64,000 nucleotides of DNA from an uncultured Bacteroidales bacterium (lineage in GTDB: Bacteria > Bacteroidota > Bacteroidia > Bacteroidales > UBA932), in the NCBI GenBank assembly GCA_900320545.1, contig ONSU01000009.1:62001-126000 (forward strand), written 5' to 3'. The notes beneath the pieces were generated by a model. The model was not told the DNA's origin and made no database searches. It saw nothing but the letters and a program-made list of their open reading frames with translations. The position numbers and the translations under genes were made by a program. Below, one piece after another: positions 1 through 7,848 of this stretch; the first letter of the stretch is position 1; each line of letters starts with the position of its first letter.

Positions 1-460
1 GGGAGTTCAGCATGTCAGCCTGAGGGAATTCCTGTTACGGGGATTATGATTTTCTTTATGAATTAAAGAAGATATCCCTAAGTTACCATATTTTTCAAAT
101 TATTATTATCTTTGCATAGCTTTATTATTCAGGGAAAAGAAGCCCGGGATTTTAAGGCTATTACATATAGAAGACGTTTATTGACGTTTTTCTTCTGTCA
201 TCAAAACTTGGCGGTTTAGATATTCAATCGGAAGAAACGGCAACTCAAACGTCCACCGGTGATGACTATTCAGACACTGCGCTTTAGCGTGGGATTTACT
301 GTATATCATCCTTGACGTGGGCCAGTTGCGTTGCTTATTCTGATTGAAAGGCACGCCAAGGCCGGATGACGGGATAAGCTTCAGTAAGACTCCCACGTCT
401 TTTTTTGTATCCGTTCGGTTGGGGAGATCTCCGAGCATAATAGATGACACGATCTTTCAA
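1..460. other. Upstream region without a supportable gene
   Basis: This AT-rich stretch has no convincing coding region. A 90-codon frame on the minus strand (178-450) has no signal, motif or family resemblance that I recognise and lies across the upstream region of the next gene. A TATCTTTG box at 107-114 fits the Bacteroidota -7 promoter element, but no clear TTG lies at the right distance and the leader to the start at 461 would be about 340 nt. Confidence 0.5.
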
Positions 461-1756
461 ATGTCTCGTTCGTTTCATTCTTTGTCGGGCAGGATACTCC
501 AGTCAGTTTTATGGGTATTCCTTCTGTCGATAATCTCTTGTAAACAGGAACCCAAGACCATACCGGTTTCTTCCATTTCTTTCAGTGAAACATCCCTTGA
601 AATGAAGACCGGAGAGAGCAAGACGATAAATGTGACCATTAGCCCGGAAAACGCCACCGATAAATCTATAGTTTGGACGAGTTCCGAGCCATCGGTTGTT
701 ACAGTGAAGGATGGATTGCTAAATGCCTTAGCTGCCGGCACGGTTATGATTACCGCAGAAGCGGATGGAAAAATTGCCCGGTGTACTGTAAAGGTGATAC
801 CATCTTTTATTAATGTGGAATCGGTTTCATTGGATAAGCCGAACGCCTCCTTGAAAGTGGGCGAGACCGTAACTCTCACTGCGACGGTGAAGCCGGACGA
901 TGCCACGGACAAGACCGTCACCTGGTCGAGCACCGACGGATCCGTTGCGAGTGTAAGCGACGGTGTCGTCACGGCCCACAAGGTGGGCACTGCGACCATC
1001 ACGGCGAAGTCCGGGGACAAGGGTGCGACGTGCGCAATTACCGTTGAGCCAACTCCCGTGACCAGCGTCACGCTTAACGAGACGAGTGCCTCCTTGAAAG
1101 TGGGCGAGACCGTGACTCTCACCGCGACGGTGAAGCCGGACGATGCCACGGACAAGACAGTTATCTGGTCGAGCACCGACGGATCCGTCGCGAGTGTAAG
1201 CGACGGTGTCGTTACGGCACATAAGTTAGGAACTGCGACCATCACGGCGAAGTCCGGGGACAAGAGTGCGACGTGTGCAATAACTGTTGTACCTACCCCT
1301 GTGACCAGCGTCACGCTTAACGAGACGAGTGCCACCTTGAAGGCTGGCGAGACCGTGACCCTCACCGCGACGGTGAAGCCGGACGATGCCACGGACAAGA
1401 CCGTTATCTGGTCAAGCACCGACGGGTCCGTTGCAAGTGTAAGCGCCGGTGTCGTTACGGCCCACAAGGTAGGCACTGCGACTATCACAGCGAAGTCCGG
1501 GGACAAGAGTGCGACGTGTGCAATTACCGTTGTGCCAACCCCTGTGACCAGCGTCACGCTTAACAAGACGAGCGCATCCTTGAAGGCTGGCGAGACCGTA
1601 ACTCTCACCGCGACGGTGAAGCCGGATAGTGCTACGGATAAGACCGTCACTTGGTCGAGCACCGACGGATCCGTTGCGAGTGTAAGCGATGGTGTCGTCA
1701 CGGCCCACAAGGTGGGCACTGCGACCATCACGGCGAAGTCCGGGGACAAGGCTTAA
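461..1756 (+). CDS. BIG2-repeat surface lipoprotein, 5' part (frame interrupted)
   Basis: The start at 461 gives a lipoprotein signal peptide: hydrophobic residues 11-26 followed by the lipobox-like LSIIS and Cys27. An upstream in-frame ATG at 344 would bury this signal. After the signal come one divergent BIG2 (bacterial Ig-like) domain and then near-identical BIG2 copies of 81 residues (243 nt), each with the ATDKTV, WSSTDGSVASVS and GTATITA stretches. The frame stops at 1754-1756 because about 50 nt of the repeat is missing after position 1750. The same frame resumes from about 2187 and runs to a FISUMP domain ending at 3745, so this is probably the front of one longer gene. Such proteins are anchored in the outer membrane and face outward; the ligand is unknown. 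Confidence 0.75.
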   Translation: MSRSFHSLSGRILQSVLWVFLLSIISCKQEPKTIPVSSISFSETSLEMKTGESKTINVTISPENATDKSIVWTSSEPSVVTVKDGLLNALAAGTVMITAEADGKIARCTVKVIPSFINVESVSLDKPNASLKVGETVTLTATVKPDDATDKTVTWSSTDGSVASVSDGVVTAHKVGTATITAKSGDKGATCAITVEPTPVTSVTLNETSASLKVGETVTLTATVKPDDATDKTVIWSSTDGSVASVSDGVVTAHKLGTATITAKSGDKSATCAITVVPTPVTSVTLNETSATLKAGETVTLTATVKPDDATDKTVIWSSTDGSVASVSAGVVTAHKVGTATITAKSGDKSATCAITVVPTPVTSVTLNKTSASLKAGETVTLTATVKPDSATDKTVTWSSTDGSVASVSDGVVTAHKVGTATITAKSGDKA

Positions 1757-2505
1757 CAAGCCGAGCGCCTCTCTAAAAGTTGGCGAGACCGTGACTCTCA
1801 CCGCGACGGTGAAACCGGATAGTGCCACGGATAAGACCGTCACCTGGTCGAGCACCGACGGATCCGTTGCGAGTGTGAGCGACGGTGTCGTAACGGCACA
1901 TAAGTTGGGAACTGCGACCATCACGGCGAAGTCCGGGGACAAGAGTGCGACATGCGCAATTACCGTAGTACCGACACCTGTGACCAGCATCACGCTCAAC
2001 AAGACGAGCGCATCCTTGAAGGTTGGCAAGACCGTGACCCTTACCGCGACGGTGAAGCCGGACGATGCCACGGACAAGACCGTCACCTGGTCGAGCACCG
2101 ACGGATCCGTTGCGAGTGTAAGCGATGGTGTCGTCACGGCCCACAAGGTGGGCACTGCGACCATCACGGCGAAGTCCGGGGACAAGCCCACAAGGTGGGC
2201 ACTGCGACCATCACGGCGAAGTCCGGGGACAAGAGTGCGACGTGCGCAATTACCGTTGAACCTACTCCCGTGACGAGTGTTACACTCAATAAGACGAGTG
2301 CCACCTTGAAGGCTGGCGAGACCGTGACTCTCACCGCGACGGTGAAACCGGACGATGCAACGGACAAGACCGTTATCTGGTCGAGCACCGACGGGTCCGT
2401 TGCAAGTGTAAGCGACGGTGTCGTCACGGCCCATAAGGTGGGAACAGCGACCATCACGGCTAAATCCGGAGACAAGAGTGCGACGTGCGCAATTACCGTA
2501 GAAAT
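838..2505 (+). repeat. Array of near-identical 243-nt BIG2 repeats
   Basis: Seven copies of an 81-codon unit follow one another, the spacing being exactly 243 nt between equivalent positions near 1080 and 1323. The copies are far more alike, and more GC-rich, than the divergent BIG2 domains on either side (before 838 and about 2506-2760). This pattern indicates recent expansion or homogenisation by recombination. Two copies are disturbed, at 1750/1751 and 2187-2233. Confidence 0.9.
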
Positions 2506-3745
2506 AACACATGTAACAAGTGTTAGCCTAAATATAAATTATCTCATACTGACTGTTGATCAAAGCAAGACTTTGAAAGCAACCATTTCTCCCTCCACGG
2601 CAAGTAATAAATCTGTAAACTGGTCTTCTTCTAATAATAGTATCGTAACTGTTGATAATAAAGGACTTGTTACCGCTAAAAGTGCTGGCGAAGCAAAAAT
2701 AACCGTATGTACTGAGGACGGCAATAAATCAGCATATTGTGATGTTTGGGTGACTCTCCCGCCCTCAGACTTGTCTGCAACAGAAAGCGCTAACTGCTAT
2801 ATTATTTCATCGTCGGGGGCGTATTCCTTTAGAGCAACAAAGGGTAATTCTTCAACTTCTATCGGATCTGTTTCCAATGTGTCGGTTCTATGGGAGTCTT
2901 ATGGTAATACTGTCGTTCCTTCTGTTGGCAGTATCATCAATAATGTGTCGTACAATTCAACCACCAATACTATTTCATTTTTTACACCTTCTTCCTTGAA
3001 GGATGGTAATGCTGTCATTGTCGCGAAAAATAGCTCCGGAACGATTCTTTGGTCTTGGCATATTTGGGTATGCAAGGATTACGATCCGGCGAAAATGGCC
3101 CAAACATATTACGATAATAATGTGATGATGGATCGAAACCTTGGTGCGACCTCTGCTACCTCAGGCAACATCCTCTCACATGGTTTACTATATCAGTGGG
3201 GGCGGAAAGATCCGTTCCTGGGCAAATGCAACTACTCATCCCCCCAAAATGTAGCCTCTACATATTCTTGGCCCTCTATGGAGAAAACGACGAGTAAAGT
3301 TGATGTTGATTATTCCATTAAAAATCCTACGACTTTTTTCATGGGTGTAGAAGGGACAAAATACGACTGGGTTTACGCCTCACGACTAAATGAACTGTGG
3401 TCAGACAGTAATGGTAAAAAAACCATATATGATCCTTGCCCACCAGGGTGGAGAGTCCCCGGTCAAATAGAGTATAAAATCTTCCCTTTCGATTGTGCGT
3501 CGGCAATGAAGGGGGATGGGTATAACTTATATGCCTATTTGGGGAGTTCAAATCCGATTTGGTATCCTTGTACAAGTTATATTGATGGTACAAATGGGGT
3601 TCGACGTTTCTTCTTTCAAACTCAATTATGGACCCGTGTTTGCGATACAAAAGGATATTACTTTCAGTTTAACTCAACGAAGGCTTCTTATTCACGAAAC
3701 GCTCGGGCGTATGGCTACTCTGTCCGTTGCCAGAAAATTAAATAG
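1952..3745 (+). CDS. BIG2/FISUMP surface protein, 3' part of the interrupted gene
   Basis: The open frame begins at 1952, but its first 78 or so residues are out-of-frame translation of BIG2 repeats; genuine protein resumes near 2187. It then encodes one near-identical BIG2 copy, a divergent BIG2 domain (about 2506-2760), a linker, and a C-terminal FISUMP-type domain with MDRNLGATSAT, QWGRKDPF, CPPGWRVP and a final YSVRCQ. This is the same frame as the 461-1756 part. I read both as one lipoprotein gene carrying two compensating indels, which could be real or an assembly error in the repeats. Surface adhesion or binding is a family-level guess. Confidence 0.65.
   Translation: MRNYRSTDTCDQHHAQQDERILEGWQDRDPYRDGEAGRCHGQDRHLVEHRRIRCECKRWCRHGPQGGHCDHHGEVRGQAHKVGTATITAKSGDKSATCAITVEPTPVTSVTLNKTSATLKAGETVTLTATVKPDDATDKTVIWSSTDGSVASVSDGVVTAHKVGTATITAKSGDKSATCAITVEITHVTSVSLNINYLILTVDQSKTLKATISPSTASNKSVNWSSSNNSIVTVDNKGLVTAKSAGEAKITVCTEDGNKSAYCDVWVTLPPSDLSATESANCYIISSSGAYSFRATKGNSSTSIGSVSNVSVLWESYGNTVVPSVGSIINNVSYNSTTNTISFFTPSSLKDGNAVIVAKNSSGTILWSWHIWVCKDYDPAKMAQTYYDNNVMMDRNLGATSATSGNILSHGLLYQWGRKDPFLGKCNYSSPQNVASTYSWPSMEKTTSKVDVDYSIKNPTTFFMGVEGTKYDWVYASRLNELWSDSNGKKTIYDPCPPGWRVPGQIEYKIFPFDCASAMKGDGYNLYAYLGSSNPIWYPCTSYIDGTNGVRRFFFQTQLWTRVCDTKGYYFQFNSTKASYSRNARAYGYSVRCQKIK
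2140..2233 (+). repeat. Exact 47-nt tandem duplication in the BIG2 array
   Basis: Bases 2140-2186 are repeated without change at 2187-2233. The 47-nt insertion shifts the frame by minus one. Together with the 50-nt gap at 1750/1751 the net change is minus 3 nt, so the reading frame before 1750 and after 2233 is the same. Both events sit immediately behind the same repeat position (ggggacaag). Confidence 0.9.
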
Positions 3746-3796
3746 TAGAGCCACAAAAACGGCTCAACATTTGAGACATTATAGTGATAATTGGTT

Positions 3797-4336
3797 ATGG
3801 GACATAAAAGCAACTTTCCTTATACGAAGTCTGAGCTCAACAAAAGGGCGGAGCATTTCCGAGGAACTCAGGAAAACCGTGTCCATGAGTTCAGGTTAAA
3901 GAAGCATACAGCGGCTGAAAAAAAGTCGACAAAGACAGACTGGTGGGATATGCCGTTGACGGTATGCTCTTGCGGCACAAGGATTTCACCATACGTTGCC
4001 GCCAACGGGAGGAATAGCTCTGTATTAAAAAATCCGCATAAAGTTTTAGTTGCTGCGTATAACAATATTCTGGATAATAATGAAAGAATAATCGGATCTA
4101 TCAAACTCGGGACGCACCCTGATAAGACAATCAAGACAAAACTGGGGCTGGCAGGGGGAAAGTCGTGGGAGGCTGGCAGATGCGCGGAACCTCACGCCGC
4201 GAATCGTCTGCTTTCAAGAGCTAAAACGGTCACAAGGGTGTCGGATATTCTTTTCAGTAATGCCCTTGATTCCAGATATCCAATATCCAAATCTTATTGT
4301 GTGACTTGCAAATGTGTGTTTCCCCAACTTCGATAA
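3797..4336 (+). CDS. Deaminase-superfamily-like protein, possible toxin or effector
   Basis: The product is 179 residues from the ATG at 3797; a TTG two codons upstream is less likely. Near the C-terminus are a Cys-Ala-Glu motif (GRCAEPHAAN, C129 and E131) and, 37 residues later, a Cys-x-x-Cys motif (YCVTC, C168 and C171). This is the layout of zinc-dependent nucleotide/nucleic-acid deaminases (C/HxE plus CxxC). Only eight residues follow the second cysteine, so the fold may be truncated or a compact toxin type. There is no signal peptide. It sits 51 nt behind a BIG2 surface gene and 9 nt before an unknown ORF with a GGA-type ribosome site, which resembles a toxin-immunity layout. The deaminase call rests only on motif spacing. 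Confidence 0.55.
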   Translation: MGHKSNFPYTKSELNKRAEHFRGTQENRVHEFRLKKHTAAEKKSTKTDWWDMPLTVCSCGTRISPYVAANGRNSSVLKNPHKVLVAAYNNILDNNERIIGSIKLGTHPDKTIKTKLGLAGGKSWEAGRCAEPHAANRLLSRAKTVTRVSDILFSNALDSRYPISKSYCVTCKCVFPQLR

Positions 4337-4345
4337 GGACAGATA

Positions 4346-4864
4346 ATGGAAAAATATTCTGTTAGATATATGGAGAATCATTGCATAGATGTATTCTTCT
4401 CTTATGGTCAGTATCCTGTCCACGTCTTGACTGCCGGCAGCATCATCCCTGACGAATTGAATGATATTCTGCGTAACCGCACTTTACAGGAAGAGACAGA
4501 AAGAAATAATGATAGAGCAAATCAGGTTGCCCTTTCGACGAACAGCAATTATATTCAGTCATTATTAGAAAGACATCGCACCGTTGTCGAAGAATCCGGC
4601 CACCAAGGAACGTCTAACGACAATGATGAATTATGTCCGATCCCAACCGCTGAACAGATTTCTTCTCATTTCCGTTTCTATGCCGGTCAAGGATTCTATT
4701 CGTATGATTGCGCCGAGGTAAAAGCAGACGGGACGGCTGTTTATAGACTGATGGCCTGGCCAAATCAAAAGCATCAACTACATCTCTCTCTTCCGCAGTT
4801 TAAACCCGAAGGCTTTAGGGAGAGTAATGAGGTACCTCCGCTTCCGGAGTACTTTGAAATGTAA
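4346..4864 (+). CDS. Hypothetical protein, possible immunity partner
   Basis: A 172-residue cytosolic-looking protein with no signal peptide or membrane segment. It begins 9 nt after the stop of the deaminase-like gene, with AAGGA as a plausible ribosome-binding site, so the two are probably cotranslated. The middle part (about residues 50-90) is polar and likely helical; the C-terminal half is rich in aromatic residues (HFRFYAGQGFYSYDCAEV). I do not recognise the family. An immunity role is inferred only from position behind the deaminase-like gene. Confidence 0.6.
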   Translation: MEKYSVRYMENHCIDVFFSYGQYPVHVLTAGSIIPDELNDILRNRTLQEETERNNDRANQVALSTNSNYIQSLLERHRTVVEESGHQGTSNDNDELCPIPTAEQISSHFRFYAGQGFYSYDCAEVKADGTAVYRLMAWPNQKHQLHLSLPQFKPEGFRESNEVPPLPEYFEM

Positions 4865-4916
4865 TCTTCTCTCACCGAACTTTACGAAAGTTGGACATAA
4901 TATAATTACTACGATT

Positions 4917-6812
4917 ATGAAAAAAGCGATTATTGCTCTTAGTGCAGTCCTTCTCCTGGTTTCTTGTGCCAAACCCGAAGTGATTGAGGAGCCTACACTG
5001 AATCTGAAAGGTACATTGGCACAAATTGCTGCGGGAGCGGAAAAAAGCCAGATTCCCATTTCTTTCTCAACCAATCAGTCTTGGACAGCAACGTCAGATG
5101 CTCAATGGATATCACTCAGTCCTGATAAAGGTTCTGCGGGAGAAGCAAACATTATGGCTACTGTCGAAGAGAATAAGACCGGCAAATCCCGAATCGGTTC
5201 AGTTACAATCACCGCCGGTCAACTTAGCAAGACTGTGAAAATCAATCAGTCTTCGGCGGGAGGGGGATCTACGGGAACAGAAACGCTTATAATTAAAGTT
5301 GTTACTAACTTTCACACAACATCCTTCACGGTATCCGTAACGTCAAACTCACAGAAGACATATTTTTATGATGTCGTCGAAAAGACCGTATGGGATAAAG
5401 ATGGTGGAGATGCTGTATGGAGAAACCGTGTAAAGAAAGATGCGATCTGCTCCGGGAACACTAAAAAAGAATATACCTACCAGAAAGTCCAAGTAGAGTA
5501 TATCGCTTTTGCGGCTTTTTGTGACGGAAATGGCAATAAAAATGGAGACTTTATCACGGAAGCCTTTGTATTGGATGACACGGTGGAGGATGATGATTAT
5601 TCTCCTATTACTTTTTCGATAAGCAATGTCACGGAAACATCGTATACATTAAAAACTTCATCATCAACCAATAAGCAATACTTCTTTGATGTTGTTGATA
5701 AAGAGACCTGGGATGAATATGGCGCTCAGGCTGTATGGGAGGCATATGTTGATTATTATATTAAAGATGGATCTTTCGTAGATCAGTTAGTAACGGGAGA
5801 TGCTGATTGCAATTTTAGGATCGAAGATCAAGAGATAGTAGCGTTTGCTGCGTATTGTTATAATGACGGAACAGTTCAGAGCACCATATTCTTTAAGGCA
5901 TATAACCTTACCGACTTTGACGATAGCCCCTCCCTTTCTTGGGTTTCAATTGATACCGGCTTGTTATTAGTCGTCGGCGAGAGCAAGATAATGACTGTCA
6001 GCGGATTGGATGAAGAAGACTATGAGACGGTGGAAGACCCTAAAGTCAAGTGGCAAAGCAATAGACCGTCTGTCGCCACCATAGACCAGAATGGAAATGT
6101 CAGGGCCATTGGCGCAGGAATTGCGACGATAACCGCAACAGCTTTAAAAGGCGATGCATCCGATGATTGTAAAGTTCTTGTTGTTTCAAATGCTTCTGAT
6201 TATAAGAACCCAGTGGATTTGGGGCTGTCTGTAAAATGGGCGCAGTGTAATATTGGCGCTAACCGCCCGGATGGATATGGCAGTTATTATGCGTGGGGAG
6301 AATCATACACAAGGGCCTATTATGATGGGTATAACGGACCATACCCCAATGATGTATCCTTCTGGGATTCGCATAAGGATGAAATAGTAGATGAAGATTA
6401 CAATTTATACAGGTCCAAGGATCCAGTTGTTCAATTGCTTGGGGGAAAATGGCGCTTGCCGACGAAGAAAGAATTTGAGGAGTTGTTAGAGAATTGTTCT
6501 GAGGAACGAACTAAAATAAATGGACGATTGGGTGTTTTATATATTGGCAAAAAAAGTGGTTATACGAATAAGTGGATATTTCTTCCTAATTCGGGTACCT
6601 GCTGGATGAATTATCGCGCGAATCCCAGCACAGATGATTGCACCCTCTATTGGTCATCAACAATTAATGAAAAAGGAGGGAATAGCACAGGTCACGCAAG
6701 ATATGAGTTTGCTTGGGGACTACAAATTGATCGTATCGGTACACCACCTTCCTGGATTAACGATTGGGAACGTATAAGTGGAAACCCTATCAGGCCTGTT
6801 TACTCGGATTAA
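4917..6812 (+). CDS. BACON/BIG2/FISUMP surface lipoprotein
   Basis: The start at 4917 gives a lipoprotein signal (LLLVSC, Cys17); the earlier in-frame ATG at 4827 overlaps the preceding gene and lacks this logic. Domain order is a BACON domain (about residues 25-110, with NQSWTATSDAQWISLSP), two related modules of about 90-100 residues sharing YFxDVVxKxxWD and a VEYIAFAAFCD-like or EIVAFAAYCY-like end, a BIG2 domain (VKWQSNRPSVATIDQNG), and a C-terminal FISUMP domain (VDLGLSVKWAQCNIG, GESYTR, WRLPTKKEFEELL). BACON domains are typical of Bacteroidota surface glycan-binding proteins; this one has no SusC/SusD or glycosidase neighbour, so the ligand is unknown. Confidence 0.85.
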   Translation: MKKAIIALSAVLLLVSCAKPEVIEEPTLNLKGTLAQIAAGAEKSQIPISFSTNQSWTATSDAQWISLSPDKGSAGEANIMATVEENKTGKSRIGSVTITAGQLSKTVKINQSSAGGGSTGTETLIIKVVTNFHTTSFTVSVTSNSQKTYFYDVVEKTVWDKDGGDAVWRNRVKKDAICSGNTKKEYTYQKVQVEYIAFAAFCDGNGNKNGDFITEAFVLDDTVEDDDYSPITFSISNVTETSYTLKTSSSTNKQYFFDVVDKETWDEYGAQAVWEAYVDYYIKDGSFVDQLVTGDADCNFRIEDQEIVAFAAYCYNDGTVQSTIFFKAYNLTDFDDSPSLSWVSIDTGLLLVVGESKIMTVSGLDEEDYETVEDPKVKWQSNRPSVATIDQNGNVRAIGAGIATITATALKGDASDDCKVLVVSNASDYKNPVDLGLSVKWAQCNIGANRPDGYGSYYAWGESYTRAYYDGYNGPYPNDVSFWDSHKDEIVDEDYNLYRSKDPVVQLLGGKWRLPTKKEFEELLENCSEERTKINGRLGVLYIGKKSGYTNKWIFLPNSGTCWMNYRANPSTDDCTLYWSSTINEKGGNSTGHARYEFAWGLQIDRIGTPPSWINDWERISGNPIRPVYSD

Positions 6813-7151
6813 TTGTATTTTGAAATCATTGTTACCGATATAGCAAGTACTCAGTGCGTTATTTCAGCCGGGACCAATTCATCCGACACGTTTTTTTTAA
6901 CAGTGGTCAACAAATCATACTTAAACCAATAGGAAGCTAAAACCTTATGCCAGGCGTTGATAAATAATGCATATAATAATAGGACTCTTGAGGCATCCCA
7001 TTCACAAGGCGATGTCTCACTCGGGTATAATGGTTTTAATTCCCCAACCGAATATGCCGTTATTGCCATTTTCTGTGACAAGAAGGGCACGACAAAGGGG
7101 AGCGCTTACTTGAAGGTTTTCAAAACAAAGAACTGTTTGGAGAATTTATAA
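6813..7151 (+). pseudogene. Decayed extra copy of the ~95-residue lipoprotein module
   Basis: Directly after the TAA that ends the upstream lipoprotein (6810-6812), and in the same frame, translation gives a stretch matching that protein's repeated module: EIIVTDIASTQCVISAGTNS, then FFLTVVNKSYL, and after an in-frame TAG at 6930-6932 EYAVIAIFCDKKGTTKGSAY up to a TAA at 7149. It has no start codon of its own at the front. I read it as a former C-terminal module or a recombination remnant. A short frame from 6957 could be called here but is only the tail of the module. Confidence 0.65.
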
Positions 7152-7179
7152 AACCCTGTTGAAGAAGCCGATTAGGTCC

Positions 7180-7749
7180 TTATTTGACCTTGATCTTGGC
7201 AATCTGGTTGGCGAGGTCCATATAGCAGAGGCCGAGGCGCATTGTCTCGGAAGGGTTGGCCTTGCCCTTGACCCCGTCGACACGTAGTTTGAGAAGGGTT
7301 TTCTTGCCTCTGGCATCCTTTACGAGGACGTCGCCCCACATAATGACGCCGCCGGCCTTGGGGTTGTAGCCGATGAAGAATCCGGCCATATTGCCCATGT
7401 CCAGCACCTCCACCTTCACCTCGATGATGTATTTGGTGCCGCTGGTGGCGATTGTCAGGCCTTTCTTGTTCTTCTTGTTGAAACGGGTGACGAAATATTC
7501 CTCCGCCTTCTTGTGGTCCTGCGGCCAGTCACGGACGTAGTCGGATCCGCGGGATTTGAGATACTGGTTGAGGGTCTGGGTTTTGGCCCCGTCCTCGCCG
7601 ACGTAGGTCTTGGAATAATTGAAGACGATCTTGGCCGTCTCGGCCTTCTTCAGGATGGAGGCATCCCCGGAAACGACGGTCACGCCGCCGGCGAAAAGAC
7701 TGGCTGCGGAGAAAAGGGCCGCAACAGCAAGAAGGAGGATTTTCTTCAT
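7180..7749 (-). CDS. Secreted conserved hypothetical protein
   Basis: A 189-residue protein with a clear Sec signal peptide (MKKILLLAVAALFSAASLFA) and no lipobox cysteine. The mature part is basic and mixed alpha/beta, with a YIIEVKVEVLDMGNMAGFF strand-rich centre. I do not recognise a named family. It lies as a single gene between the decayed lipoprotein module and feoAB, with a palindromic repeat on its 5' side. Confidence 0.75.
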   Translation of the reverse strand: MKKILLLAVAALFSAASLFAGGVTVVSGDASILKKAETAKIVFNYSKTYVGEDGAKTQTLNQYLKSRGSDYVRDWPQDHKKAEEYFVTRFNKKNKKGLTIATSGTKYIIEVKVEVLDMGNMAGFFIGYNPKAGGVIMWGDVLVKDARGKKTLLKLRVDGVKGKANPSETMRLGLCYMDLANQIAKIKVK

Positions 7750-7782
7750 ATCAAGGCATTATTTTTTGCAAGATACGCAATT

Positions 7783-7847
7783 TTTCCCGGAATGACAAAA
7801 AGATTCCGGGTCAAGCCCGGAATGACGGTTGATGGCGGAATGACGGG
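7783..7847. repeat. Dispersed palindromic element (copy 1) with half copies
   Basis: A 26-bp imperfect palindrome at 7801-7826 begins AGATTCCGG and ends CCGGAATGAC. Extra half copies ending in GGAATGAC flank it at about 7785-7796 and 7835-7847. The same element occurs near 11895, 24398, 44308 and 46149. Here it fills the gap just behind the feoAB stop codon. Confidence 0.85.
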
Positions 7848-7848
7848 A

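Noticed and set aside
178-450. A 90-codon minus-strand ORF before the BIG2 gene
   Set aside because: No signal peptide, motif or neighbour supports it, and it would occupy the upstream region of the plus-strand gene.
475-1749. Long minus-strand open frames opposite the BIG2 array
   Set aside because: They are complements of the same 243-nt repeat, have no start context, and carry only repeat shadow sequence.
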